Positions 36,987-46,262 of a DNA stretch of 64,000 nucleotides are shown here, piece after piece. The stretch is from Borrelia hermsii DAH (GTDB taxonomy: Bacteria; Spirochaetota; Spirochaetia; Borreliales; Borreliaceae), in NCBI RefSeq assembly GCF_023035675.1, contig NZ_CP073142.1:62001-126000 (forward strand), in the 5' to 3' direction. The translations under genes and the position numbers were made by a program. Numbering within the stretch: the stretch's first letter is position 1; each line of letters begins with the position of its first letter. The notes below the pieces were generated by a model. The model was not told the origin of the DNA. It did no database searches and was given only the letters and a program-made list of their open reading frames with translations.

Positions 36987-37559
36987 TCATAATTTAACAT
37001 TATAAAAGTCTTGCCTAATTTGCATCCACTCATTAAGCATTGCTTGTCTTAAATCTTTATAATCCTTTATTGTATTATTCGTATTTCGTAAATTTAATGC
37101 CTCTCTTGTATTACCCTTATTAAAGGTCATTAAACCATATGAATTATTACTGTTCTTAAATGTATCAATACTTGCAAGCCTTAAGAGTATATCCTTAGTC
37201 TTATCATTTAAATTTACAATATCAAGACTTCCTGCAACTGCCAGTATCTGCTTTTCATCAACATATTTTTTAATAAGCTCACATACTTGAATATCTAAAA
37301 CCTCAACTAATGAATGCCCCGAGCTTAAAAGCTCTTGCGTGCTATAACTTAAACTTAAATTATCATCAGCAAGTCTGGTTATCCAAACAGCTCTACCTAG
37401 TAATTCATCATTATTCACAGTATTAGTATTAAGATTAGTATTAACAGTAGTAGCATTAACATTGCTATCAATAGTATTAATATTATTATTACTTAAACTC
37501 TGATTTGGAGAAATATCTCTTTTAAGTTCATCTGAAACTTTAATATCAGCGTTTTCCAT
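36987..37559 (-). CDS. DUF1357-type phage protein, possible scaffold
   Basis: A 190-aa protein with an Asn/Thr-rich disordered N-terminus (residues about 18-50) and a helical rest. The start at 37559 has GGAGG upstream. Between portal and head genes one expects scaffold or protease; no Ser-His-Asp triad is visible, so scaffold is the better guess. Family DUF1357 recalled. Confidence 0.6.
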   Translation of the reverse strand: MENADIKVSDELKRDISPNQSLSNNNINTIDSNVNATTVNTNLNTNTVNNDELLGRAVWITRLADDNLSLSYSTQELLSSGHSLVEVLDIQVCELIKKYVDEKQILAVAGSLDIVNLNDKTKDILLRLASIDTFKNSNNSYGLMTFNKGNTREALNLRNTNNTIKDYKDLRQAMLNEWMQIRQDFYNVKL

Positions 37560-37577
37560 TAATTAAACCTCCTTAAA

Positions 37578-38783
37578 TCAAAATCTTAAATCAAAATGTA
37601 ACTTACTCTTTAATATCTCAATCTCATCACTACTTAAAGAATGAGTCTTTATAATCTCTAGATATTTAGAATAAACATCAAGTAATCTTATGTCTCTTGA
37701 TAATTTTTGTTCATCACTCAATACAGCTAAATCATTAAAACGCATATTAAGTCTGTAATGCTTATTAAGCTTAAGATTAACTGATAGTGCAACTGATTCT
37801 TGCACTGTATGCAAAAAATCAATATAATTAGCCCTATCTCCCTTGCCATCACTTCCCAAACCCTTGACCTGTTCATTAAAACTTCTTGTTAGTGGTTCTT
37901 TTGTGTCAGCACCAATTTTTGCTTTTACAAGTTCAAATGCATCCTTTAAAAATGAAAGATCGTACTTTATAACCTGTAAACTTGCGTTCTCATCAGCACT
38001 ATAAACTATTCCCTCATTACTCAAACCATCCTTTATTTTCTCAAGCATACGATTAAGAGTAGCTTCAACCGTGCCTAAATCTTTATTTAAATTTAAATTA
38101 CTATTAAAAAATGTAGAAAATAATCCCTTACCCTTAGCATCAAGACTAATCTGATTCTTAGCATCATGCAAAGTCTCCATAAGCTCAACTAATTGTTCAT
38201 CTTTATAAAACAAGAAATTATATTGCCCAATGCGCCTTTCAATCTCTGAGTATATCTGTTCTAAAAGACAAATATCTAAAAGCAGGCTTTGAGTATAGAC
38301 TGGAGTATGCTCTCCTAGTACATAATCAAAATTTTCATAAATTATAACTCGACTCTTATGCAAGATAATAGACGTACCATCATCTTGAAGATATTCTAAA
38401 TAATTACTACCGTAATTATCTCTTATCCGCTTATAATCTAAATACTTAAATCCAACTGGTAACTCATCATTAACACTCTTGCTTAAATCCTCATCTAGCA
38501 CCTTAGGCTTAATTAAAATATATCCTGCTCCATTAAACCTATAACTTATCATGGCTTCAAGAAGCGCTTCTTTAAGTTCTAAACTTAAAGGTTGCAAATC
38601 ATTTAAATCAAGTGTGGTGGAATTTAAAAAATCTAATTTAATCCCAGATCTTAATGCATCTTCTGCTGAGTTTTCTATGTAATTCCTAAAAAATAATGAA
38701 TGTCTGTAAAGTTTTAATGGGTCGATTGAATATTTATTAAATAATATATTTTCAAAATTATTTATACCTTTTTTAAATATCAT
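37578..38783 (-). CDS. Phage portal-like protein (DUF1073 type)
   Basis: A 401-aa protein that starts the visible phage block. The features 'RHSLFFRNYIENSAEDALRSG', with a helix-rich C-terminus (SVALSVNLKLNKHYRLNMRFNDLAVLSDEQKLSRD), fit the DUF1073 portal type, which forms the DNA channel at the head vertex. TATAAT lies 8 nt upstream of the ATG and there is no good ribosome site, which suggests that the natural upstream gene (terminase) and leader were lost. Confidence 0.65.
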   Translation of the reverse strand: MIFKKGINNFENILFNKYSIDPLKLYRHSLFFRNYIENSAEDALRSGIKLDFLNSTTLDLNDLQPLSLELKEALLEAMISYRFNGAGYILIKPKVLDEDLSKSVNDELPVGFKYLDYKRIRDNYGSNYLEYLQDDGTSIILHKSRVIIYENFDYVLGEHTPVYTQSLLLDICLLEQIYSEIERRIGQYNFLFYKDEQLVELMETLHDAKNQISLDAKGKGLFSTFFNSNLNLNKDLGTVEATLNRMLEKIKDGLSNEGIVYSADENASLQVIKYDLSFLKDAFELVKAKIGADTKEPLTRSFNEQVKGLGSDGKGDRANYIDFLHTVQESVALSVNLKLNKHYRLNMRFNDLAVLSDEQKLSRDIRLLDVYSKYLEIIKTHSLSSDEIEILKSKLHFDLRF

Positions 38784-38860
38784 AAATTTATTATATCAAT
38801 AATAATTAATAATGTAAACTAAATATTATTTAATAATACTTCTAAAGAATATTTAAATAA

Positions 38861-38885
38861 CTCTTACTCATAAAATAAGTAAGAG
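38861..38885 (-). terminator. Terminator hairpin after MupG-like gene
   Basis: An 8-bp stem (CTCTTACT / AGTAAGAG) 14 nt past the stop at 38899. It separates the sugar operon from the phage block; T tract weak. Confidence 0.5.
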
Positions 38886-38898
38886 CCTACTTAAGATT

Positions 38899-39996
38899 TT
38901 ATTTAGATTCTACAATTTTAAATTTTTCCCAAGCTTCTATCTGATCTATAAGATATAATTCATCTTCATCTATTCTTCCAACCACATTAACAAGTCCATT
39001 ATTAGGTGTATCTTTAAGTGCTATTTGAAATTCTCCACTATATCCTAAATATTCTGAAGAATCTATTAATAGATCGCCTCTTTTAATCGCCGCAGGTGAA
39101 TGTACCATAAAGTTTTGACCCTTGTAGTAATTCCTAGGCTGACTTGACCTAATTCTATAAGAAGTCAGATCTCCTCTATTAAAGTGCAAATTGTCTAAGA
39201 CTACCTCTCTTTCTAAAGGAGTTATCTTAGGATTTAATTTGGCTTTAAGTTCAAGTACATACCTATTAACTCTAGATACTTTTTTTAGCTCTAAATCACT
39301 TGGAAAGCAATTTGAAATTAATACAGCATCCATTCCTTCTCTAAAGAGATCTTTAGTTTGAATCTCAATATCTTTATTTCTATGTTCTTCTAATGTTGGG
39401 ACACCATCTTTGTTAATTCCTCTTACATCTTCTTCTGCTACAGTTGAAGTTACAAATGCAGCTGTTGGTACCGAGTTATGCTTAAATGCTTGTGTTTTTT
39501 TTCTAAAAAACTCTCTTGAGAGACCTGTGTATTTATGAGGATAAAAATTATGACATCCAAGTAAATTATCCTTATTTGGCTTAAAAAACATTATTGTATT
39601 CATATGATTGTTAACACTAGTCATATTTAATTCAATTTTTAAGTCATGATCATTAAAGGTCATTAAGGCTTCTTCAATTCCTGTAAATGAATCGTCAAGT
39701 CTAATCCCCCATACCCCAAGTTTTTTGAAATAATCAAGTTTATAACAATTTCTCAGATCCCTTAAATCAATATTAAGTTTCCTAAAAATTTCAGGAGTAA
39801 CATCTACAACTGCCTTCATATTATATTGTCTTGCCACATCAAGCACTTCCTTAAAGGCAATAAATTCATCCCCATCAATATAAAGTAGCGATGTAAATAC
39901 TCTCGTAAACCCCAAAGATGCACTTTTTTCAATATACTCCTTAATTTTACTTTTTGAACTTACAGTTGGATATATCGATATTCCTATTTCTCTCAT
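38899..39996 (-). CDS. MupG-family (DUF871) TIM-barrel glycosidase
   Basis: A 365-aa protein. The N-terminal TIM barrel begins with REIGISIYP and holds the family signature GCHNFYPHKYTGLS at residues 147-160 and IRLDDSF at 98-104; a small beta domain (from about 265) ends the chain. In Staphylococcus, MupG is a 6-phospho-N-acetylmuramidase that splits MurNAc-6P-GlcNAc after PTS uptake. The gene follows PTS IIA and IIB genes here, which supports a cytosolic 6-phospho-disaccharide hydrolase; the exact sugar is inference. It has no signal peptide. The start at 39996 has AGGAGATAG upstream. Confidence 0.85.
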   Translation of the reverse strand: MREIGISIYPTVSSKSKIKEYIEKSASLGFTRVFTSLLYIDGDEFIAFKEVLDVARQYNMKAVVDVTPEIFRKLNIDLRDLRNCYKLDYFKKLGVWGIRLDDSFTGIEEALMTFNDHDLKIELNMTSVNNHMNTIMFFKPNKDNLLGCHNFYPHKYTGLSREFFRKKTQAFKHNSVPTAAFVTSTVAEEDVRGINKDGVPTLEEHRNKDIEIQTKDLFREGMDAVLISNCFPSDLELKKVSRVNRYVLELKAKLNPKITPLEREVVLDNLHFNRGDLTSYRIRSSQPRNYYKGQNFMVHSPAAIKRGDLLIDSSEYLGYSGEFQIALKDTPNNGLVNVVGRIDEDELYLIDQIEAWEKFKIVESK

Positions 39997-40006
39997 TTTC
40001 TATCTC

Positions 40007-40321
40007 CTAAACTTTATTTGCAGACAATGCATTAATAGCGAGCTTCAATACATTCTCACCATTCATTGTTCCATAATCAATTGTATTTATTAATTCAAGG
40101 GGAATCCCTTTTGGTTTTGTGATTTCTTCTAGTTTGCCTTTTTTAAATCTTATTTGTGGCGCTACCAAAGCAATATCAAAATTATCAATTATTTCAATAA
40201 ATTTTGCTTCTGCTACCGCATCGATATTTGCATCTATATTATTATCTTTAGCATATTTTGCCATTCTTTGCATTAACATACTAGTAGACATACCAGCACC
40301 ACATACGAGTAATATATTCAT
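40007..40321 (-). CDS. PTS Lac-family IIB component
   Basis: A 104-aa protein starting MNILLVCGAGMSTS. Cys7 in the loop CGAGMSTS is the phosphorylation site that passes phosphate from IIA to the sugar. It is of the cellobiose/chitobiose/lichenan type by length and loop. It lies 10 nt from both neighbours in the operon IIA-IIB-MupG. It is distinct from the cp26 chb system known in Borrelia, since a MupG gene is linked to it. Confidence 0.93.
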   Translation of the reverse strand: MNILLVCGAGMSTSMLMQRMAKYAKDNNIDANIDAVAEAKFIEIIDNFDIALVAPQIRFKKGKLEEITKPKGIPLELINTIDYGTMNGENVLKLAINALSANKV

Positions 40322-40330
40322 AATTCCTCC

Positions 40331-40678
40331 TTATTTTTTAAGTTCGTTAATCACCTTATAAACAGTTATTAATTCCTCAAAAATACTTAAGTCAGAAACT
40401 GCTGACATCAAATGATCCTCAGCATGAATTAAAATAAATGGTATTTTAATAAACTCTGGATTTGTTACTGAATATTGCACCACATCTTTATGTGCATCAT
40501 ATGCCTTTGCAAGGGACGACCTACTCATCTCCATCATTTCTTGTGATTTTTCATAATCCCCAGCTTTAGCTGCACCTAGCGCTTCTCTTAAAAAGCTTTT
40601 AGCTTCCCCAGCATAAGCCACAACAGGCATACTTACATTATCTATTAACTCTTCGGTTGTATATTCTTTATTCTTCAT
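40331..40678 (-). CDS. PTS Lac-family IIA component
   Basis: A 115-aa helical protein. The phosphorylation site is His85 in FILIHAEDHLM, the typical Lac-family IIA motif. It accepts phosphate from HPr and passes it to IIB. The N-terminal helix SFLREALGAAKAGDYEKS is also characteristic. It opens the minus-strand operon and is divergent from the IIC gene across a 125-bp gap. Confidence 0.93.
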   Translation of the reverse strand: MKNKEYTTEELIDNVSMPVVAYAGEAKSFLREALGAAKAGDYEKSQEMMEMSRSSLAKAYDAHKDVVQYSVTNPEFIKIPFILIHAEDHLMSAVSDLSIFEELITVYKVINELKK

Positions 40679-40803
40679 ATCTTTAAACTATAGAAATATA
40701 GTATTTATATATTAACATGTTATGATTAATAAATACAATTATTATTAATAAATTAAATTAAATTAAACTTAATTAAATTAAATTATTAAATGAGGAGATT
40801 TTT
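40679..40803. promoter_or_regulatory. Divergent promoter region of the PTS genes
   Basis: 125 bp of AT-rich DNA between divergent IIA and IIC genes. It contains repeated AAATTAAATT units (40748-40790) and a GAGGAG ribosome site for the IIC gene. Promoters for both sides must be here; I cannot fix exact -35/-10 boxes. Confidence 0.5.
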
Positions 40804-42165
40804 ATGAACTTTCAAGAATTTATTGAAAATAAATTAATGCCTATTGCAAGCAAAACCGCTTCAAATAAATACTTAAGTGCCATCAAAGATGGATTTATAG
40901 CATCAATGCCGTTTTTAATAGTAGGGTCTTTCGTACTCCTTTTAGTTAATTTACCGTTAGTTGATCCTAATAATTTTTTATACCAACAGTGGTATGTTGA
41001 TTTGATGAGCAAATATAAAGCAAATCTTATTCAACCATTTTATGTAAGTATGGGAATTATGACTATCTTTGTGTCCTTTGGCATTGGATATAGTCTGTCA
41101 AACGCCTATAAGATAAATGGTATTACGGGCGGTCTTTTATCTCTCTTCACATTTCTCATTTTATGCGGTCAATCAGATCAGATACCTTATGGAGGAGATG
41201 TACCTAAATGGGCCATTTTGCCTGGAGCATCGTTTCCCATTATTGATGCTAGATATCTTGGTGCACAAGGAATATTTACAGGTATTATTGTTGCCATTTT
41301 ATCAGTTGAACTTTATAGGTTTTTAGTGAGCAGAAAAATAATAATTAAGCTCCCAGAAAGCGTTCCTCCTGCGGTTGCAAGATCATTTGAAGCTTTAATT
41401 CCTGTCATTTTACTTACAATTATTGCTCAAACTATAAATATTGCGGTTCAAAGCACAACTGGTACTCTACTCCCAGAAATAATGATGAATATATTCAGAC
41501 CAATGCTAAATATTAGTGATTCTTTATTTGGCTCTTTAATGATTGTCTTCATAATTCACATATTTTGGTTTTGTGGTATTCATGGGGGTGCTCTGGTTTC
41601 GGTCTTTTTAAGTCCAGTAAGTTTAACTAATCTTGAAATTAATGCAAGAGCTTTGTCAAATAATCTCCCACTTCCTCATATTTTATCTGGAGGATTTCTT
41701 GATGTGTTTGTACATATCGGTGGAAGTGGAACAACTCTTGGACTTACTATTGCCATGATAATGAGCAAGGTTCCACACCTAAGGAATATTGGTAAAATTG
41801 CACTAGCTCCTGGTATTTTTAATATCAATGAACCTATAATCTTTGGTGCTCCAATTGTTTTAAATCCTATCTTAGGTATCCCTTTTATATTAGTTCCATT
41901 AATAAATACAACTATTGCGTATTCACTAACAAATTTTGGAGTAATTGAAAGAGTTAGCACTTTAATGCCCTGGACAACCCCAGCAGCACTAGCAGCTTTT
42001 ATTTCTACTGGACTTGATCCTAAAGCTCTTATATTATCTTTGTGCTCATTAGCGCTCTCCGTATTGCTTTATTTGCCTTTCCTAAAAGCTTATGAAAAAG
42101 TACTCTTAAGACAGGAAAAAACACATAATAAAAAAATTACAGTAGGCAAAAAAAATAATAATTAA
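40804..42165 (+). CDS. PTS Lac-family IIC sugar permease
   Basis: A 453-aa membrane protein with about ten hydrophobic segments. The family motifs are GIHGG (residues 258-262), HIGGSGTTLGL (304-314) and NEPIIFGAP (342-350) followed by NPILGIPFIL. It is the membrane channel that takes up a disaccharide while IIB phosphorylates it. It is in divergent orientation to IIA, IIB and the MupG-like gene, which is unusual for a PTS operon. The substrate could be chitobiose, cellobiose or, given MupG, MurNAc-GlcNAc. Confidence 0.93.
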   Translation: MNFQEFIENKLMPIASKTASNKYLSAIKDGFIASMPFLIVGSFVLLLVNLPLVDPNNFLYQQWYVDLMSKYKANLIQPFYVSMGIMTIFVSFGIGYSLSNAYKINGITGGLLSLFTFLILCGQSDQIPYGGDVPKWAILPGASFPIIDARYLGAQGIFTGIIVAILSVELYRFLVSRKIIIKLPESVPPAVARSFEALIPVILLTIIAQTINIAVQSTTGTLLPEIMMNIFRPMLNISDSLFGSLMIVFIIHIFWFCGIHGGALVSVFLSPVSLTNLEINARALSNNLPLPHILSGGFLDVFVHIGGSGTTLGLTIAMIMSKVPHLRNIGKIALAPGIFNINEPIIFGAPIVLNPILGIPFILVPLINTTIAYSLTNFGVIERVSTLMPWTTPAALAAFISTGLDPKALILSLCSLALSVLLYLPFLKAYEKVLLRQEKTHNKKITVGKKNNN

Positions 42166-42293
42166 CATTAAGTTGCTTAAAAATTAATTAGATTAAAGGA
42201 ATAAATTGGACTTAAAGATTAATAAAAATTTAAATGAAAATTTAATTTAACAAATTAATCTCACATTCAATAAAAATTGTCATTGTTTGGTAC

Positions 42294-42326
42294 TAGGACA
42301 CAAAAACATAATGTTTATGTGTCCTA
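42294..42326. terminator. Bidirectional terminator between PTS IIC and the A/B array
   Basis: A 9-bp stem (TAGGACACA / TGTGTCCTA) with a 15-nt inner part that can pair further. It lies 129 nt past the IIC stop and 184 nt past the stop of the convergent A-family gene. The rest of 42166-42509 shows no gene. Confidence 0.55.
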
Positions 42327-42509
42327 AAGACCCCGGATCCTTAACTCTCGCATACTAAACATGTACCTTGCTTTCCAAACAATAATCTAGATATGAAAAT
42401 CAAAATATAAGCATTGTTGTTAATCCCGCTGTTTGGAATTTTCAAATAAATATTAAAAAAATTGATGCTCAAAGTACATACTTAAAATAGTTTATTTAAA
42501 TTATGCCTA

Positions 42510-43127
42510 TTAAGGCACTCTCTGTCGCATTTCACCTAGAAAAGCATTATGAGCTGTGTCCTTAATGCTTTCAAATTTGTCACCATCATCATGATTTATC
42601 ATCATGCCATATATCTGATCAACAGTATCTCCACTACCAATCAATTTTAAAAAACCTGAATAATCTGCATCAATAGCAGCAAGATCTGTATTAAATTTAT
42701 CTTTATTAGCTTGATCCTTTAAAGACTCAATAGCATCAACAGCACATTTTCGTACCCTCAAAGTCAAGAAAATTACTTTCACGCAGTTTTCAAGCCTGTC
42801 TTTACCCAAGTTAACTAATAAATCGTAAAATTCAGCATCAGTATAAGTCTTGTCATTCGGAGCTCCTACATTTGGATTAGTTAATGCTTTTTGAACATAC
42901 AAAACAGCTTCCTTGTATTCATCAGAAAAATTAAAGTCATCTAATAAAACTAGAACAGGTGTTCTGGAATCCTTTGGTTTTTTTATTACATCGCCCTTTC
43001 CATGCTCACATTGCACACGCTTACACAAATCTTTATCTTTGAAGTTACAACTATTTAATAAAAATAATATTATTATCATCATAATTATTTTTAATTTATT
43101 ATTATAAATACAATTATAAATATCCAT
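42510..43127 (-). CDS. A-family BTA121-type lipoprotein (A1)
   Basis: A 205-aa lipoprotein; start 43127 with GGAGGAT upstream. The lipobox is LLNSC (Cys27). A linker with Lys/Pro/Asp follows, then the domain FSDEYKEAVLYVQKALT, TYTDAEFYDLLVNLG and KVIFLTLRVRK. The five A genes share this and differ mainly in the linker and the C-terminal quarter. BTA121-type modules form three-helix bundles at the cell surface in relapsing-fever Borrelia (family recall). It is the last gene of the array in transcription order. It has four extra residues in the signal (YNCI) caused by a small insertion. Confidence 0.7.
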   Translation of the reverse strand: MDIYNCIYNNKLKIIMMIIILFLLNSCNFKDKDLCKRVQCEHGKGDVIKKPKDSRTPVLVLLDDFNFSDEYKEAVLYVQKALTNPNVGAPNDKTYTDAEFYDLLVNLGKDRLENCVKVIFLTLRVRKCAVDAIESLKDQANKDKFNTDLAAIDADYSGFLKLIGSGDTVDQIYGMMINHDDGDKFESIKDTAHNAFLGEMRQRVP

Positions 43128-43321
43128 AAATATCCTCCATCAATATTTAATTATACCTAATATATTTTGCTCATCTTTAATCTGTAAAAATTAAATACTA
43201 TTCTTAAATACTATTCTTAAATAAGATTTAAATATTTAAGCCAAAAAATGCATAAAAAATGCATAAAAAGTTAATTTTAAATATCTTAAATCTTGGTAAT
43301 AAATTTTAATAAACATAAAAC

Positions 43322-43906
43322 CTAAAACTCATATTTTCTAATAAAATTATCTGTCTCTACAACAAATTCCTTATCATAATGTGTTGTTAGAGTAACTTTA
43401 ATTTTGTCTCTAGCTTTAAGTTTTTCAATAAACCTCCTTCTAAGATGAATAGTAAAAGTATTATGCACTGACATTGGAAATATAAATTCTGCAAATTTAT
43501 TATCCATTCCAGGCGCTTCCATCTGAAAATCTTTAACTTTAGCAAGTCGCTCCTCAAATCCATCATACTCAAATATGGATACTTATGCTTCTACACCATC
43601 AAAAACAACACTTTTAATATCTATTAGCCTAGGCTCAACCATGACAAAATCCAAAAAATAAATCGGATAAATCTCTTCCAGCATTTTTGTGTAATCATCC
43701 TCGATTCTCTTTAGCCTTTCCTTATAAGGCCCACTCATCTCCTTTTTAATTAAAACAATACGCTTTATGCCACCAAAATTAAACTCTTGAGAATATTCAC
43801 TGTAACAAGAAATTGCATTCTCGCAAAATGACCCCGCCTCAGCTACAAGCAAAAATACACCCATCCAGCACAATAAACATAAACGACACATTACCTGAGT
43901 AACCAT
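43322..43906 (-). pseudogene. B-family gene with internal stop codon (B1)
   Basis: Its 195 codons align along their length with intact B genes, but codon 108 is TAA (43583-43585) where intact copies have GAA. Downstream the frame stays open to the usual end (NFIRKYEF). The signal peptide and both Cys of the FCENAISC pair are intact. The upstream half is nearly identical to the intact gene at 46263, while the downstream part matches the other stop-bearing copy at 44843. It is probably non-functional unless the stop is read through. Confidence 0.8.
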
Positions 43907-43963
43907 ATATGCCTCCTTAAAGATAACAATATACTTAAATCAAATTTAAAAAGTTACCTTTTA

Positions 43964-44007
43964 AATTGTTTATTTAAAGTTCATTAATAAATTATAAATA
44001 AACAATT
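43964..44007 (-). terminator. Hairpin after A2 gene
   Basis: A 13-bp stem (AATTGTTTATTTA / TAAATAAACAATT) with an 18-nt loop, 18 nt past the stop of the A gene ending at 44025. Confidence 0.5.
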
Positions 44008-44024
44008 TATTTAAATTATGTCTA

Positions 44025-44648
44025 CTAAGGTACTCTCTGTCGCATTTCATCTAGAAAAAGAGCATGAGCTGTGTCCTTAATGATTTCAAATTTGTAACCA
44101 TCATCATGATTTATCACGCTACTATATATCTGATCAACAGTATCTCCATTGCCAATCAATTTTAAACAATCAAAATAATTTGCATCAATAGCAGCAAGCT
44201 CTGTATTAAGTTCATCTTTCTTGGCCTGATCCTTTAAAGACGCAATAGCATCAACAGCACCTTTTCGTACCCTAAAAGTTAATAAAGTTACTTTCGCGCA
44301 GTTTTCAAGCCTGTCTTTACCCAATTTAACTAATAAATCGTAAAATTCAGCATCAGTATAAATCTTGTCATCCGGAGATCCTACATTTGGATCAGTTAAT
44401 GCTTTTTGAATATACAAAACAGCTTCCTTGTATTCATCAGAAAAATTAAAGCCATCTAATAAAATTTGAACGGGCGTTTTGGAGTCATTTGGTTCTTTTC
44501 TTTCATCTTGTTTTTTTATTGCACCACTCTTTTCATGCTCACATTGCACACGCTTACACAAATCTTTATCTTTGAAGTTACAACTATTCAATAAAAATAA
44601 TATTATTATCATCATAATTATTTTTAATTTATTATTATAAATATCCAT
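44025..44648 (-). CDS. A-family BTA121-type lipoprotein (A2)
   Basis: A 207-aa lipoprotein with lipobox LLNSC (Cys23) and start site GGAGGAT. The sequence is very close to A1 in the first 130 residues (FSDEYKEAVLYIQKALT, TYTDAEFYDLLVKLG) and diverges toward the end. The linker is a Lys/Glu/Asp-rich run longer than in A1 (EKSGAIKKQDERKEPND). Surface location is inferred from the lipobox and family. Confidence 0.7.
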   Translation of the reverse strand: MDIYNNKLKIIMMIIILFLLNSCNFKDKDLCKRVQCEHEKSGAIKKQDERKEPNDSKTPVQILLDGFNFSDEYKEAVLYIQKALTDPNVGSPDDKIYTDAEFYDLLVKLGKDRLENCAKVTLLTFRVRKGAVDAIASLKDQAKKDELNTELAAIDANYFDCLKLIGNGDTVDQIYSSVINHDDGYKFEIIKDTAHALFLDEMRQRVP

Positions 44649-44842
44649 AAATATCCTCCATCAATATTTAATCATACCTAATATATTTTGCTCATTTTTA
44701 ATCTGTAAAAAATTAAATACTAGTCTTAAATACCATTCTTAAATAATATTTAAATATTTAAGCCAAAAAGTGCATAAAAATGCATAAAAAGTTAATTTTA
44801 AATATCTTAAATCTTGGTAATAAATTTTAATAAACATAAAAC

Positions 44843-45427
44843 CTAAAACTCATATTTTCTAATAAAATTATCTGTCTCTACAACAAATTCCTTATCATAA
44901 TGCGTTATTAGAGTAACTTTAATTTTGTCTCTAGCCCTAAGCTTATCAACAAACCTCCTTCTAAGATGAATAGTAAAAGTATTATGCACTGACATTGGAA
45001 ATATAAATTCTGCAAATTTATTATCCATTCCAGGCGCTTCCATCTGAAAATCTTTAACTTTAGCAAGTCGCTCCTCAAATCCATCATACTCAAATATGGA
45101 TACTTATGCTTCTACACCATCAAAAATAACACTTTTAATATCTATTAGCCTAGGCTCAACCATGATAAACCCCAGAATATAAATCGGATAAATCTCTTCC
45201 ATCATTTTTTTGTAATCATCCCTGCTTCTCTTTAGTCTTTCCTTATAAGGCTCAGTCATGTACTTTTTAATGAAAAAAATACGCTTTATGCTACCAAAGT
45301 CAAACTCTTTTGAATATTCCCTGTAACAAGAAAATTCATTCTCACAAAATGACCCCACCTCCGCTCCAAGCAAAAATACACCCATCAAGCACAATAAACA
45401 TAAACGACACATTACCCGAATAAACAT
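44843..45427 (-). pseudogene. B-family gene with the same internal stop codon (B2)
   Basis: Identical in layout to the gene at 43322: TAA replaces GAA at codon 108 (45104-45106), and the frame then continues to the normal end. The part after the stop is almost identical to B1, but the first half differs at many residues (for example EFDFGSIKRIFFIKKYM). The shared stop with different upstream halves argues for gene conversion of the 3' part. Confidence 0.8.
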
Positions 45428-45438
45428 ACATGCCTCCT

Positions 45439-45473
45439 TTAAGATAACAATTTATTTAAATAGACTATCTTAA
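45439..45473 (-). terminator. Short hairpin between A3 and B2
   Basis: An 8-bp stem (TTAAGATA / TATCTTAA) overlapping the stop codon region of A3 and ending near the ribosome site of B2. The gap is only 42 nt, so it may act in translation coupling instead. Confidence 0.3.
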
Positions 45474-46081
45474 GGTACTCTCTGCTGTATCCCATTTTGA
45501 AAAACATCATGGACTGTTTTCCTAAGACCTTCAAATCTGTAATCATCAGCATGACTTGACATCCTCTCATATACCTGATCAGCAATATCTGTACTGCCCA
45601 TAAATTTTAAAAAACCTAAATACTGTCCGTCAATAACAGCAAGATTTGCATTAAATTCATCTTTCTTAGCTTGATCCTTTAAAGCCTCAATAGCATCAAC
45701 AATATCTTTTCGCACCCTAAAAGCCAATAAAGTTGCTCTTGTGCAGTTTTCAAGCCTGTCTTTACCCAAGTTAACTAATAAATCGTAAAATTCAGCATCA
45801 GTATAAGTCTTGTCATTTAGGCCTCCTACATTTGGATCAGTTAGTGCTTTTTGAATATACAAAACAGCTTCCTTGTATTCATCAGAAAAATTAAAGCCAT
45901 CTAATAAAATTTGAATAGGTGTTCTGGCATCCTTTAGTTTTTCATTTCCATCTAGTTTTTTCATTGCATCACCTTTTCCATGCTCACTACCCAAAGCTTC
46001 ATCTTTGAATTTACAACTATTTAATAAAAATAATATTATTATCATCATAATTATTTTTAATTTATTATTATAAATATCCAT
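45470..46081 (-). CDS. A-family BTA121-type lipoprotein (A3)
   Basis: A 203-aa lipoprotein (lipobox LLNSC, Cys23, start with GGAGGAT). The linker is AMKKLDGNEKLKDAR, the unrepeated version of the run expanded in A4. The domain FSDEYKEAVLYIQKALTDPN and TYTDAEFYDLLVNLG is intact. The C-terminal quarter differs from A1 and A2 (YRFEGLRKTVHDVFQNG), so this part varies fastest among copies. The gap to the following B gene is only 42 nt. Confidence 0.7.
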   Translation of the reverse strand: MDIYNNKLKIIMMIIILFLLNSCKFKDEALGSEHGKGDAMKKLDGNEKLKDARTPIQILLDGFNFSDEYKEAVLYIQKALTDPNVGGLNDKTYTDAEFYDLLVNLGKDRLENCTRATLLAFRVRKDIVDAIEALKDQAKKDEFNANLAVIDGQYLGFLKFMGSTDIADQVYERMSSHADDYRFEGLRKTVHDVFQNGIQQRVP

Positions 46082-46262
46082 AAATATCCTCCATTAATAT
46101 TTAATTACGCCTATATATTTTGCTCATCTTTAATCTGTAAAAAACTAAATTATTCTTAAATACTATTCTTAAATAAGATTTAAATATTTAAGCCAAAAAA
46201 TGCATAAAAAGTTAATTTTAAATATCTTAAATCTTGGTAATAAATTTTAATAAACATAAAAC

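Noticed and set aside
40748..40790. AAATTAAATT repeats as operator of the PTS genes
   Set aside because: Simple-sequence AT repeats are frequent throughout the window; no specific binding site can be claimed.
43387..43572. Short minus-strand frame overlapping the end of B1
   Set aside because: It is an alternative frame of the B1 pseudogene; the in-frame continuation after the stop codon explains the conservation.
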